Part shown: positions 18,566 through 28,253 of the stretch, one piece after another
Position numbering within the stretch: position 1 is the stretch's first letter
How the letters are laid out: each line of letters starts with the position of its first letter
DNA from: Methanosarcina sp. MTP4
GTDB lineage: Archaea > Halobacteriota > Methanosarcinia > Methanosarcinales > Methanosarcinaceae
Direction: 5' to 3'
DNA: 64,000 bases
NCBI RefSeq assembly: GCF_000970045.1
Contig: NZ_CP009505.1
Span: forward strand, 3,434,808 to 3,498,807
Notes under the pieces: generated by a model
What the model saw: only the letters and a program-made list of their open reading frames with translations
What the model was told of the DNA's origin: nothing
The model's database searches: none
Made by a program: the position numbers and the translations under genes

Positions 18566-21500
18566 TCAGTCTCTTCTCATGAAAAAACCGACTGCAAGCC
18601 CGATAACACCTGCAAAGATGCCGAAGCCGGGAGATTTTTCCTTATTTTCTTCGGGTTTTTCAACTTCTGATGCGGTTTCTTCCGCAGGAACTTCACCATT
18701 GACTGAGGGCTCGAGATCAAGCGTACCGGACCCGCCTTCTGCGACAATGGCAAAAGTGGAGAAGCCGGGCGTCAGAGCACTGAAGTAGAAGTAATCTGCG
18801 TCTTCGTCTTCAACTGTGGTTTCGAGTTCCACCCATTCCCCGTCGTGGTAGCGCAGGAGTTTTACGTCCTCGGCGTCCAGACCATTTTCTTCGAACCAGG
18901 CTTTATCGACTTTAAAGAAGATACTTGCTCCTTCAATGTCACAGTCCCCTGAAACGAACTCCATATCCATGTATTTGTAGACAGTGCCTTCCGGCTGTGG
19001 GACCCCTGAAGGCTGACCTGCATGGTTCTTTGTCCTGAAACGGGCATTGGAGAAGGGGTTTTTGGAATTGACCTCAATAGCATAGATGGGTTCTTTATCG
19101 AACTTGACGTTTGCTGAATCAGCCGGTTCCCTGAAGGTAACACCCTTTTCTTCCCATTCGGAAGGCTGAGGCTGGTAATGTGAAGGGCCGTTACTGTTAC
19201 TTCTGCTGCTGATGCTCACTGCTGTGTGGGAATCGTAGTCATCAGGCAGTCCTTCAACGTTTCCGTAGACGTCCGTGGCGACGGTGTAGAAATAGTAGTC
19301 ACCTGCTTCACTGGTAGAGAACTTGAAAGTGCCAGTGCTGCACTCTCCGTACTTGCTCCAGTCCCCACTGTCCTGTCTGTAATAGAGCTCAACCATGTCT
19401 ACACCGACACTTGCCGGGTTGGTAAACCTGGTACTTACAGTAAATGAGACCGTGCCCTCACTGCTGGCTTTGGACGGGGCATTTGCCTCGGAAAGAAGAA
19501 CAAGCGGGTAGGAATCGGTCTGCCGATCTCCCGAATAAGAACTGGAAATGGAGGAAATATAGCTGGCAATGCCGTATTCACTGTCTTCATCATAGCTGGC
19601 AATGTCATATGCACTGTCGGCAATGCCGTCCCCGTTAGCATCATAACTGCTCGAAAGAGTTCGGATAACCGGAGTGCCGAACGAGATTCCGTTCACGTAC
19701 TGTCCTGCCCTTGCAGCATGGACAAGCTCCTTTGCGTGTACGGACGAGTTGTTGCCCAGATACAAACCACTGTAGAGGGAAGCATCAAAGTAAGAATATT
19801 CAATCCTCTTAAAATTAAACCTGATGGTACCGTTTTCATACAGCAACACCTGGAATTCGAGGGGGGATTCGCCATAACCACCGTTATAATACGAATCCTC
19901 GTATGTAGCCAAGTGATAATCGATCACCGTCAGGTTAACGGGGATTTCATTTCCTTCGGAATCATTGTCTCCTGCCAAATACCTCGTGTACCCATACCAC
20001 TGAACATCCGGGAAAGTACTTTCCATGAGGGCAGTTTCAATTGGACCGGATTCCATGGTAACCTGAACATCCTTTACCTTGTCCTTGTCCTTGTCCTTGT
20101 CCTTGTCTTTTTCTGTTACAGCTTTTTCATTCAGAGTTTCAAGTTCTTCAGAGTTAACTACGAAGGTACTTTCAACCCCATGTTTTTCTGAAGCGGCTGT
20201 ATATTGATGTAAGTCTTCTTCAGATCCTTCTGCGCTAAGGTCATCACAGAGAGCAAATATGAACGTTTCGTCGGGATATGTTTCAACCCAGTATTTGTGA
20301 CCGTCATAGGAAGAATCATTAAGTTCCCCGGACCCTGCCGAAATCAGCTGGATCACGCCGTTGCTCACTACCTGCATGTGGGTATAGTTAACCCCATCAA
20401 GAGTGAGATTAAAGCCTATGGGAACCTTTTCTGAATAATCGTCATCTGACGTATCATTCCAGGTTGCATCGTTCCTGGTAGTGTTGAACCACTGATAAGC
20501 GGATTCAGTCAAAGAGTATTCACGGTAAACATCCCCGTAGTAGTTTCCGATGTGAGCGCTGGAAACAAGGGAGATGGGAGTGCTAAAAGACGTCTCATTT
20601 TCATAGTCTCCGGCCCTGGCTACATACATAAGCTCCTTTGAATGTTCGGAGGAATCGTTCCCGAGATACAAACCGCTGTCCAGGGAGTAGTCGAAAGAAA
20701 GATAGTCAATCCTCTTAAAATTGAACCTTAAGGTCCCGTCTTCATACAGCACTACCTGGAAATCATTGGGGTATTCACTGTAACCGTAGTCGTCATAGGT
20801 AGAAACATGATAATCTATCACCGTCATGTTGCAAGGGATCGCAATGCCCCCGGAATCAGTATCTCCTGTTAAATAGCTCTTATAACCGTACCAACCATCA
20901 TCTCCTGCATAAAGGTCGTCGGAAAGGGCGAATATGAACGTTTCTTCAGGGTACCAATCTGCCCACTGCGAAGCGTAATCATAATCGTCATCATCCAGTT
21001 CCACCCCGCCTTCGGGGATGAGATGAATAACACCGTTGCTCACGACTTCCATCCGGGTATAGGTCATTCCGTCAAGAGTGAAGTCAAAACCTATGGAAAC
21101 GCTTTCCGAACAATAATCATCATTCGAATTACTCCAGTCCAGGTCCTCCTGCGTGATGTTGATCCACTGGTAATCGGCTTCATTGAGGCAGTATTGATCG
21201 GATATACACCAGGAGTTGTCCGAATCACCGCCGTAAACGGGTAAGGTGAGGTTTCCACAAATAACGTTTCCGGAGAAAGTGTTCATCTCACAATAATCGT
21301 AAAGGATAATTCCATAACAATAGGAATCCGAATTACCGTTATTGATCAAAGTGTTGCCTGTAAACTCGTTGGAGTTGCAATAATCATCAAGGTAAATTCC
21401 ACAACATTCGGCATCATAATCACCGTCGTTGCTCAAAGTGTTGTCAGTAAACACGTTGGAATTGCATTCATAGTAAAGGTAAATTCCGTAACAGTCGTAA

Positions 21501-22573
21501 TCGGAATTCCCATAATTACTTACCATGTTGCCTGTAAACTTGTTGGAGTTGCAATAATCATCAAGGTAAATTCCACAACATTCGGCATCATAATCACCGT
21601 CGTTGCTCAAAGTGTTGTCAGTAAACACGTTGGAATTGCATTCATAGTAAAGGTAAATTCCGTAACAGTCGTAATCGGAATTCCCATAATTACTTACCAT
21701 GTTGCCTGTAAACTCGTTGGAGTTGCAATAATCATCAAGGTAAATTCCACAACATTCGGCATCGGAATTTCCATCATTACTTACCATGTTGCCGGTAAAC
21801 ACGTTGGAATCGCAATCTTCGTAAAGGTAAATTCCATAACAATCTTCATCGGAATCACCGGCATTGCTCAAAGTGTTGCCGGTAAACACGTTGGAGTTGC
21901 AATCATCGTAAAGGTAAATTCCGTAACAGTCGTAATCGGAATTCCCATCATTACTTACCATGTTGCCGGTAAACTCATTAAATCCTGATTTATACAGGAA
22001 AATTCCGTAACAGTCGTAATCGGAATCACCGTTATTATACACCTTGTTGTCGGTAAACGTATTGTCGGAAGCGTTGTATTCGAGACCGGAATCATAGCCT
22101 TCAAAAAAGTCATACCCAGAGGCATCCACATAAAAACCATAGGTTTCGGAACATACGATATTGTCTGAAACCGTATTACCACTCGACGCCACCCAGACCC
22201 CGACTTCGTCCGCACCGGTCACATTGAACCCCTCAAGCGTACAGGTATCTTCGCTCAATTTGATGCAGAAATCTCCTCCAGTTCCGTTAACCACAGGAAG
22301 GCCAGAATCCGTATCCATGCCCTGCAGGATAATCCCGGTTTTGTTCACATCCACATTTTCATAATATGTCCCGCTCTCCACAATGATCGTATCGCCGGGA
22401 CTGGCGGCGTTGATGGTCTCCTGAATGGATCCACTTTCATTAACGTAATGAGTCAGGGAATCTTCAGCAGCAAACTCGATTGAAGCTTCTGCCGCAGCGG
22501 TACAAATGAAAAACATTAGTAAAGAAATTGCAATAGAAATTTTTAAAAAGTTATGCTTTTTTCTGTTTTCCAA
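18566..22573 (-). CDS. Giant surface protein: NosD-like beta-helix repeats, two repeated beta domains, PGF-pre-PGF and PGF-CTERM
   Basis: About 1335 aa, exported and probably anchored by archaeosortase. Order: signal peptide (core ISIAISLLMFFICTAAAEA); pectate-lyase/NosD-type parallel beta-helix (about residues 40-470) whose central part is a run of 29-aa repeats such as SNYGNSDYDCYGIYLYYEC; two homologous beta-rich domains of about 190 aa (each with IGFxxTLDGxxYT and LYExGTxRFNFKRI) separated by a Lys/Asp stretch (KDKDKDKDKDK); a beta sandwich; a PGF-pre-PGF domain; and a C-terminal SPGFGIFAG helix ending MRRD, the PGF-CTERM signal. Start: TTG at 22573 with AAGAGGCG upstream; the upstream in-frame extension gives no signal peptide. 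Parallel beta-helices usually bind sugars or serve adhesion; the ligand is unknown. Confidence 0.85.
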   Translation of the reverse strand: MENRKKHNFLKISIAISLLMFFICTAAAEASIEFAAEDSLTHYVNESGSIQETINAASPGDTIIVESGTYYENVDVNKTGIILQGMDTDSGLPVVNGTGGDFCIKLSEDTCTLEGFNVTGADEVGVWVASSGNTVSDNIVCSETYGFYVDASGYDFFEGYDSGLEYNASDNTFTDNKVYNNGDSDYDCYGIFLYKSGFNEFTGNMVSNDGNSDYDCYGIYLYDDCNSNVFTGNTLSNAGDSDEDCYGIYLYEDCDSNVFTGNMVSNDGNSDAECCGIYLDDYCNSNEFTGNMVSNYGNSDYDCYGIYLYYECNSNVFTDNTLSNDGDYDAECCGIYLDDYCNSNKFTGNMVSNYGNSDYDCYGIYLYYECNSNVFTDNTLSNDGDYDAECCGIYLDDYCNSNEFTGNTLINNGNSDSYCYGIILYDYCEMNTFSGNVICGNLTLPVYGGDSDNSWCISDQYCLNEADYQWINITQEDLDWSNSNDDYCSESVSIGFDFTLDGMTYTRMEVVSNGVIHLIPEGGVELDDDDYDYASQWADWYPEETFIFALSDDLYAGDDGWYGYKSYLTGDTDSGGIAIPCNMTVIDYHVSTYDDYGYSEYPNDFQVVLYEDGTLRFNFKRIDYLSFDYSLDSGLYLGNDSSEHSKELMYVARAGDYENETSFSTPISLVSSAHIGNYYGDVYREYSLTESAYQWFNTTRNDATWNDTSDDDYSEKVPIGFNLTLDGVNYTHMQVVSNGVIQLISAGSGELNDSSYDGHKYWVETYPDETFIFALCDDLSAEGSEEDLHQYTAASEKHGVESTFVVNSEELETLNEKAVTEKDKDKDKDKDKVKDVQVTMESGPIETALMESTFPDVQWYGYTRYLAGDNDSEGNEIPVNLTVIDYHLATYEDSYYNGGYGESPLEFQVLLYENGTIRFNFKRIEYSYFDASLYSGLYLGNNSSVHAKELVHAARAGQYVNGISFGTPVIRTLSSSYDANGDGIADSAYDIASYDEDSEYGIASYISSISSSYSGDRQTDSYPLVLLSEANAPSKASSEGTVSFTVSTRFTNPASVGVDMVELYYRQDSGDWSKYGECSTGTFKFSTSEAGDYYFYTVATDVYGNVEGLPDDYDSHTAVSISSRSNSNGPSHYQPQPSEWEEKGVTFREPADSANVKFDKEPIYAIEVNSKNPFSNARFRTKNHAGQPSGVPQPEGTVYKYMDMEFVSGDCDIEGASIFFKVDKAWFEENGLDAEDVKLLRYHDGEWVELETTVEDEDADYFYFSALTPGFSTFAIVAEGGSGTLDLEPSVNGEVPAEETASEVEKPEENKEKSPGFGIFAGVIGLAVGFFMRRD
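21371..21892. repeat. 174-bp near-identical duplications inside the beta-helix gene
   Basis: GGAGTTGCAATAATCATC recurs at 21371, 21545 and 21719, exactly 174 bases apart; each 174-bp unit holds two 29-codon beta-helix repeats. The first two units differ at only a few bases, so the expansion is recent. Diverged 87-bp copies continue to about 21990. Confidence 0.9.
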
Positions 22574-23110
22574 GAAGAATCGCCTCTTAATAGTCACAAT
22601 ACCTATTCTGGATGAAAAGCAAAGAAACAGCGGCATTTCCAAACAATAACAGGGCCGGGTGAGAGAGATATTGCTTAGATTTGAAAAGACAAAATTTCCA
22701 TTTATCAACATGTCCGGTTTACTTCCTCACCTTATAGTCTTCTGCCTGCCGTCCGTCTACCACGATCTTACCCATTCACCCAGAAATTATCCAAGATGAC
22801 TTTTGATATAAAAAAAACAAGTTATATAATTTAAACATAACTACAGATGCACAGAAAAATCATAAAAAAATTAAAACTATGGGCAAATATATTCAAGTAA
22901 GATATGCAGATATTTACAAATTGAAAAAAAAACTGAGAAGGAAATACAAAAAGAAATATAATATTATCTTTGCAAATTCAAACTGTTTGAAAAAAAGATA
23001 TTTCAAAAATATTTGAAATAAACTTAAATAGCAAAAATGCCATAGTGAATAAGAAACCTACTTAACACCGTTAACATCAGAGCAGCCAACATAAAAAAGG
23101 AGCGAACCCA
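22574..23110. other. Very AT-rich intergenic region
   Basis: About 540 bases, divergent promoters expected for the beta-helix gene (minus) and the CMD-family gene (plus). A long A-rich stretch at 22800-23050 contains TATA-like sequences (GTTATATAATTTAAAC near 22822, and CTTAAATAGC near 23022). No gene seen. Confidence 0.55.
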
Positions 23111-23443
23111 ATGAGAATGCTGGAAGAATTTTTCCCGGAATTCACCGAGAAACTTGACGAAATCGATCAGCTCTACACAGAAAAACGGACGATTGACGAA
23201 AAGACCTACCAGTTCATCTGCTTTGCCCTCTCGATTAAGGGCAGGTCAAAACCCTGCGTCCTGAAGCACTTCAAAGGTGCCCTCGAAGCCGGGGCCACGG
23301 TCAAGGAACTTTCCTACATCTTTGCCCTGGTCATGCGGGAAGCCGCAGGCGCCGACGACTGCTGGACCCATGACGTTATCGGGGACTGGAAAGAAATTTT
23401 GAAAGGAAACGTTTCCTGCGGCTGTGCAGGAGACGAAGAGTAA
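23111..23443 (+). CDS. Carboxymuconolactone decarboxylase/AhpD-like (CMD family) protein
   Basis: 110-aa all-helical CMD-family protein. The family's catalytic CxxC...H element appears here as SKPCVLKHF, so the first cysteine is a serine while the second Cys and the His remain; a CGC motif sits at the C-terminus (NVSCGCAGDEE). AhpD relatives are thiol-disulfide proteins in peroxide defence; with one active-site cysteine missing, the activity may differ or use the C-terminal CGC. Shine-Dalgarno AAGGAG lies before the ATG. Monocistronic. Confidence 0.75.
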   Translation: MRMLEEFFPEFTEKLDEIDQLYTEKRTIDEKTYQFICFALSIKGRSKPCVLKHFKGALEAGATVKELSYIFALVMREAAGADDCWTHDVIGDWKEILKGNVSCGCAGDEE

Positions 23444-23780
23444 GAAGCCCCTAACCAAAAATCAGACCTGATCAAAACTTCAGATCTGACAAAAGATTCC
23501 TTAGTTGACCAAAACTTCAGACCGGACCAGAAAATTCCTTAGTTGACCTTGAAATCAAGAAATAGCGATGGGAAAAGTAAGTCACCATTTAATGCATTCA
23601 CCTCGCAACTCCTTAACCCATTTGCTATTTCCTGGATCAAATCCATTTGTGTTCAGTTATTGCAGTGAACTTCTTAATCATGAAAGTGCTGTGTGTACTT
23701 CCATTTATTTGAACCTGTTATTCAACAAATTTAATGTCCTCTTTTTCAGCTCTTTTTTCAGCTCTTTTTTCCATATCTCC
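23444..23780. other. Intergenic region with a short direct repeat
   Basis: ATTCCTTAGTTGACC occurs twice (about 23496 and 23533) within a degenerate repeat including CAGATCTGAC/CAGACCGGAC. A plus-strand open frame of 120 codons (from 23568) overlaps the 3' end of the EamA gene and shows no family resemblance; not called. Confidence 0.5.
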
Positions 23781-24680
23781 CTAATTGTTTTTCTCCGAAA
23801 AACTGGCTATCAGGACCCCGGAAATAATGAGGAAGCTCCCTATAAGATGGTAATACCCGAATTCCTCATGCAGCACAAAGACCCCTGCAACAACTGCTAT
23901 AACCGGGCAGAGGTTCATGAACACGGCTGACCTAGAAGCTTCCAGTTCCCCAAGGCTGTAAATGGTCAGGAAAGATGTTCCAACCGAGGTAAAGAGACCC
24001 AGATAAAGTATCCCGAAAATGAACTCCGAATTGTACAGCAGGGATAATGTATCTTGAAGTGTCAAATGTTCAAGCCCGAGGGCCAGCAGCAAGAACACGA
24101 AAGCCCCGTTTGCCATCATCCCGAAGGTAAGGGTCATGGGATCAAAACTTTTTGAAAGCTTCCGGCCCGTAATTATGTAAAGAGAAGTGGAGACCACGGA
24201 CAGAAGGGTGAAAACCACGCCTGAGGAATTGAAATCCCCGGCATCTCCATTCATTAAGAAAAGGAATACGATCCCGGCTATGGATATGAAAAAAGATCCT
24301 AACTGTTTCGGGGTAAGTTTCTCCCCCAGGAAAAACATCCCGAAGATCCCCACGGATACCGGGATTAAGGCATTAATGAGCCCTGCCTCTGAAGAGGAAA
24401 TATACAGCAGACCAAGCGCCTGGAAGGAGAAAAAGAGAACCGGTTGAAAAGTGGACAAAACAAGCAGGTCTTTAAGCTGGCTCCTGTTCAGATCAAGCTT
24501 TACGTTTATGAATTTCAACTTGAGCAGCAGGGACATAACAATGAAAGAGAGCACGAACCTGAAAGCCAGGGTTGTGAAGGGAGCTGCGAAAGCCAGGGAC
24601 TGTTTTGTGAATAAGAAGGTGAGGCCGATAAAAACGGCATTAAAAACTGCTGCAAGGTATGCTAACGTTTTTTTCTCCAT
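23781..24680 (-). CDS. EamA/DMT-family transporter, ten membrane helices
   Basis: 299-aa drug/metabolite transporter with two EamA halves of five helices each (about residues 5-140 and 150-295), typical length for the family. Substrate unknown. No Shine-Dalgarno precedes the ATG; instead a TATA box (AAATTATATAC on the minus strand, about 24705) lies roughly 25 bases upstream, so the mRNA is probably leaderless. Not in an operon. Confidence 0.88.
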   Translation of the reverse strand: MEKKTLAYLAAVFNAVFIGLTFLFTKQSLAFAAPFTTLAFRFVLSFIVMSLLLKLKFINVKLDLNRSQLKDLLVLSTFQPVLFFSFQALGLLYISSSEAGLINALIPVSVGIFGMFFLGEKLTPKQLGSFFISIAGIVFLFLMNGDAGDFNSSGVVFTLLSVVSTSLYIITGRKLSKSFDPMTLTFGMMANGAFVFLLLALGLEHLTLQDTLSLLYNSEFIFGILYLGLFTSVGTSFLTIYSLGELEASRSAVFMNLCPVIAVVAGVFVLHEEFGYYHLIGSFLIISGVLIASFSEKNN

Positions 24681-24745
24681 GGTGCAAATTCAGGATGAAA
24701 AAAAGGGTATATAATTTTATTCCAGAATAAGGGAAAAAAGAGGTT

Positions 24746-24825
24746 GAAAAGGAAAGAGGGATGAAAAGGAAGGAGGCTGAAAAGAAAGAGGGATGAAAAG
24801 GAAGGAGGCTGAAAAGGAAAGGGGC
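24746..24825. repeat. 32-33 bp purine-rich direct repeat, about 2.4 copies
   Basis: GAAAAGGAAAGAGGGATGAA followed by AAGGAAGGAGGCT recurs twice, with a third partial copy ending at the 3' end of the lipoprotein gene. Strongly purine-biased on the plus strand. Confidence 0.8.
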
Positions 24826-24832
24826 GGAAACC

Positions 24833-25459
24833 TCAATTTTCCGCTGCCGATTCTTCAGGTATGGCCCCTCCACCCGGAGCGTATGCAAATTCCGTCCTTT
24901 CTTCCGGATCACCATCAACCCAGGCTTCAAGATAGTAAGCGTCATCCGTTTCCAGCTTTTCCGGAACACCGTTTTCTCCGAAAGTTACCGAAACTTCCCA
25001 GTACCCGTCCTGAACAACGGCACATTCCCCGGAAGGCCACCAGCTTACCGGTTCGTCCCCGTAAAATAACCGGGTGCGTATACAGGTCCCGTCCGGAAGA
25101 GTGCTGACCCCGTAAAACCTGAACCTATTGTCCAGAGTCCCTCCCCCGCTTATAGCCCTGATTTTAGCCCCGTTTTCTTCCCGAAGCCTCTTCAATTGTT
25201 CTTCAACGTGCCTTTTGCGGTTTTCCTCTTCATTAATTATTGCTTCTTCGAGATACTTTTCCTCTAAATAATAGGGCAGCTCCTGAGAATTCTGGCCCCC
25301 TTCAGGGGAATATTCCCCGAGAACCGCATTATCGACAGCTTCTTCACTTTCATTAATTCGAGCCTCGTCGTTTTCTTCACAGCCGGAAATAAGGGTTATA
25401 GCCGCCACCATTACCAGCATGAGCAGAAAATGGGAGAATTTAAAGCCTTTAAACGACAC
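24833..25459 (-). CDS. Predicted lipoprotein, unknown function
   Basis: 208-aa protein with a lipoprotein signal: a hydrophobic N-terminus ending in the lipobox LISGC (Cys27). It then has an acidic, coiled-coil-like stretch (about residues 60-95, EEKYLEEAIINEEENRKRHV) and a C-terminal beta domain with paired features such as GTCIRTRLFYGD and GECAVVQDGYWEV. The GTG at 25459 follows GAGGG by 7 bases. I do not recognise the family. Likely outer-face lipoprotein. Confidence 0.75.
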   Translation of the reverse strand: MSFKGFKFSHFLLMLVMVAAITLISGCEENDEARINESEEAVDNAVLGEYSPEGGQNSQELPYYLEEKYLEEAIINEEENRKRHVEEQLKRLREENGAKIRAISGGGTLDNRFRFYGVSTLPDGTCIRTRLFYGDEPVSWWPSGECAVVQDGYWEVSVTFGENGVPEKLETDDAYYLEAWVDGDPEERTEFAYAPGGGAIPEESAAEN

Positions 25460-25753
25460 AGAAAATCCCTCTAAAGAGAATGGCAGGATAATGGATTATA
25501 TAAGTCTTTCATTTTCAACACAAAAATAAAATTGAAAAGCCCGATAGGAAAAAAATAAAGATGAGAAATAACCTGGAATCCGAATAAACAATAAAAAGAT
25601 TTATCCATCTTTAGGAAGAAACACTTAGTTTCTTACAACTTGATAAGTACGCAGTTTCTATATTCCCTCTCTTAGGGGCAAAACTTATTAAATAAGATAC
25701 ACAAATTATTTAATGAGTCCCATATGTTTTTCAGTCACTTATAATTTTAAAAT
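25460..25753. other. Intergenic region with divergent promoters
   Basis: 294 AT-rich bases between the lipoprotein (minus) and the radical SAM gene (plus). TATAAT-like sequence (CTTATAATTTT) lies just before the radical SAM ATG. No gene seen. Confidence 0.5.
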
Positions 25754-26908
25754 ATGTTGGGGGATGAACATATTAATCCGGATAAAGAAAACTTTTTTTC
25801 ACCACCTCCGATTCTGAGAGGGTACATGTACGGGGCAAAGGAAGCCTATGAAGCCAGGGACTCGGGTCGGCTTCTGGCGATACGCCTTGAAACAAACACT
25901 TCATGCAACCTCCGCTGCCGCTACTGCTATGCGCAGAGCGGAGGGGATTCGGTAAAAATAGCTGATTTTGATGTGTTGAAACGGGTTATTTCCGAAGCAA
26001 AGGAACTCGGGATAAGGTCCGTGGTCGTGATCGGGGGAGGAGAACCTACTCTTTACCCGGATTTCAGGGAATTGATTGCTTACATCGACTCCCTCGGGAT
26101 CATACCCATGATGTTTTCAAATACTGTTTTGATGACGAAGGACCTTGCAGAGTTCCTTTACGAACACAACGTCTCAGTAATGGGAAAACTCGATTCCCTC
26201 AAGCCTGAAGTACAGGACTACCTGGCAGGCCGGGAAGGTTCGGCAGTCGATATCCGCAGGGGGCTTTCAAACCTAATGGATGCCGGTTTTAACGAACCTG
26301 CCGAACCGGGAAAACTCAGGCTTGGGATTTCCTTTGTGAGCAACAGGCTGAACCTCGAGGAAATAGAGGATATCTGGCACTTTTGCCGGCGGAACAACAT
26401 TTTCCCGAACATGGAGATTCTAACACCCACGGGCAGGGCAAACGAAGAACTTGCGGACAAGATGCTCACCGCCGATGAGATTCAGGCCTACAAAATGAAG
26501 CTGCTTGACATCGACCGGAAATACTACGGATATGACTGGCTGCCCTATACGCCGATCACCGCAAGCGGCTGCCTGCAACACCTCTACAGCCTCTATATAA
26601 CCATAGACGGAAGCGTCAGGCCCTGCGCCCCGACCAAGCTGGATGAGCACCCTGCCCTGAAGGTTAACGGGGAATATCCCTGCAACATTAACAAAATGAG
26701 CCTGAAAGAGATTTTCGATTCCGAACTCTTCAGCTACGTCCGGAATATTGACAAAGTCCTTGAAGGCAGGTGTGGGGACTGCAAACACCTGAACGAGTGC
26801 ATCGGGTGCCGGGGTTATGCTTACAGCGTGGGGGTGAACAAAGGAATGAACCCCCTGGAAGCGCTCAGGATGGAATGTCAGCAGTGCTTTAAAGATTCAC
26901 TTGAATGA
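25754..26908 (+). CDS. Radical SAM protein with SPASM domain
   Basis: 384-aa radical SAM enzyme. The CxxxCxxC cluster motif is CNLRCRYC (Cys51, 55, 58), followed by the GGEPTL SAM-binding motif. The C-terminal SPASM region holds several further cysteines (SGCLQ, RPCAPT, EGRCGDCKHLNECIGCRG, ECQQC), enough for auxiliary Fe-S clusters. SPASM enzymes often modify peptides or small amino-acid substrates. It is followed on the same strand by an EgtD-like methyltransferase and an arginine-deiminase-like protein, which suggests one pathway. The start is uncertain: the TATA-like box lies only about 10 bases before the ATG, so a later start is possible. Confidence 0.88.
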   Translation: MLGDEHINPDKENFFSPPPILRGYMYGAKEAYEARDSGRLLAIRLETNTSCNLRCRYCYAQSGGDSVKIADFDVLKRVISEAKELGIRSVVVIGGGEPTLYPDFRELIAYIDSLGIIPMMFSNTVLMTKDLAEFLYEHNVSVMGKLDSLKPEVQDYLAGREGSAVDIRRGLSNLMDAGFNEPAEPGKLRLGISFVSNRLNLEEIEDIWHFCRRNNIFPNMEILTPTGRANEELADKMLTADEIQAYKMKLLDIDRKYYGYDWLPYTPITASGCLQHLYSLYITIDGSVRPCAPTKLDEHPALKVNGEYPCNINKMSLKEIFDSELFSYVRNIDKVLEGRCGDCKHLNECIGCRGYAYSVGVNKGMNPLEALRMECQQCFKDSLE

Positions 26909-27066
26909 GACACCTAGGGCCTGGCGGGTATCGTCAGAATTACAAAAGCCTGACCTGCAGAGAAGCTGAACAGTAAGGACTGAAAGGAAAAACTTAAAGA
27001 GAAGATAGGCTTAAAGAGAAAATAGACTGGAAAGGAAAATAAAGACGGAACAGGAGAAGAGACAGG

Positions 27067-28125
27067 ATGCAGGGTACGGGACAATTAAGAAAGGATTCCG
27101 GGAACGAAACAAAGGTAGTAATGATCGACGAGGAAGGCCTTGAAGAAAAACTGTATGAAAGCCTCAAAAAGTATGAACTTCCCGACTACTTCCTGTACAC
27201 GGGCAGCGGAGGAGCCAGAAACTGGTTAAATCTGGACGAGTCAAAGACATTTCCCATAGCCCGTAAGCTCAAAAACCTGCTTGAGGAAAATCTTATCTCG
27301 ATAGTGAAGTTCATTCCCACAGGGATGAACTTTGTAAGCATCGGAGTAGGAAGCGGGGAAAAGGAAAGAATCATCCTCAATGAAATGATAAAAAAAAATG
27401 AAGAAGAGGCTAAAAACAAATCCGAAGAAGAAGTCTTCGGATCCGGGAAAAAAAAGCAACTCCACTATTATCCCATCGATATAAATTCCCGGATGGTCGA
27501 TATAGCCCTCGAAAAAGTGCAGGACCTGCCTGTGGAAAAAAAAGGAATCGTAGGTTTTATAGAAGATATGCCGCTCCTGAAAAAACACTGGCACCTTCCG
27601 GTCCTGTTTTGCATCATGGGAAATACATTTTGCAACTATGAACCGGACTTTATCCTGAAACTGGTTGGGGAAAACCTGGAGTCAGGAGACCTCTTCATGT
27701 TCGACGCACACATCTTTCCCGCCATTGACGGAAGCGATGACGCAAAGTCCATGAGAAATAAGGTCCTGGCTACATATTCTTCAAGGGAAAACGCTCTCTT
27801 CAACGTGTACCCGCTGCTCCACTACGGAATGGCCCCTGAAGACTTTGACTTCGAACTACTGCTCTCTCGCATAGAATCAGGGACAGAAGGATCCCTGTAC
27901 AGGACTCGCAAGACCCTGCAAATCCTCAATGATACCGAGATAAGGGTCGGCCCCGGCACTGTGAAATTCAAAGAAGGGGATGTCATCAAGATGGGGTTCA
28001 CCTACAAATATACCTTTGAACAGATCTGCGCGTTCCTGAATAAAGAAGGATTTGAAATCCTCAGGAAGTTCCTGAGTGAAGACCGGACCAATGTCATAAT
28101 CCTGGCAAAGAAGCGTACCTCGTAA
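27067..28125 (+). CDS. EgtD-like SAM-dependent methyltransferase (histidine-specific methyltransferase fold)
   Basis: 352-aa methyltransferase resembling the histidine N-alpha-methyltransferase family (EgtD, PF10017). SAM motif: FVSIGVGSGEKERI (about residues 90-102). The later LFCIMGNTFCNYEPD matches the family's GSTIGNF segment, and MFDAHI follows. The length fits the family, but substrate identity cannot be inferred from this alone; other amino groups are possible. It lies 158 bases after the radical SAM gene and 128 bases before the deiminase-like gene, all plus strand. A Shine-Dalgarno, AGGAG, is a little far from the ATG at 27067. Confidence 0.78.
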   Translation: MQGTGQLRKDSGNETKVVMIDEEGLEEKLYESLKKYELPDYFLYTGSGGARNWLNLDESKTFPIARKLKNLLEENLISIVKFIPTGMNFVSIGVGSGEKERIILNEMIKKNEEEAKNKSEEEVFGSGKKKQLHYYPIDINSRMVDIALEKVQDLPVEKKGIVGFIEDMPLLKKHWHLPVLFCIMGNTFCNYEPDFILKLVGENLESGDLFMFDAHIFPAIDGSDDAKSMRNKVLATYSSRENALFNVYPLLHYGMAPEDFDFELLLSRIESGTEGSLYRTRKTLQILNDTEIRVGPGTVKFKEGDVIKMGFTYKYTFEQICAFLNKEGFEILRKFLSEDRTNVIILAKKRTS

Positions 28126-28253
28126 ACATAGAATAACAAATCTAAAAAACACATCTAATGAGAAACTCTGATTCTAATAAGCACACCTTATAAGCACACC
28201 TTATAAACACAGCTGATAACACACCTGAAAAATCAGAAAATGGGGAGTTGAGA

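Noticed and set aside
23568-23930. 120-codon plus-strand frame before and across the EamA gene end
   Set aside because: It overlaps the end of a well-supported minus-strand gene and translates to Ser/Phe-rich sequence without family signs.
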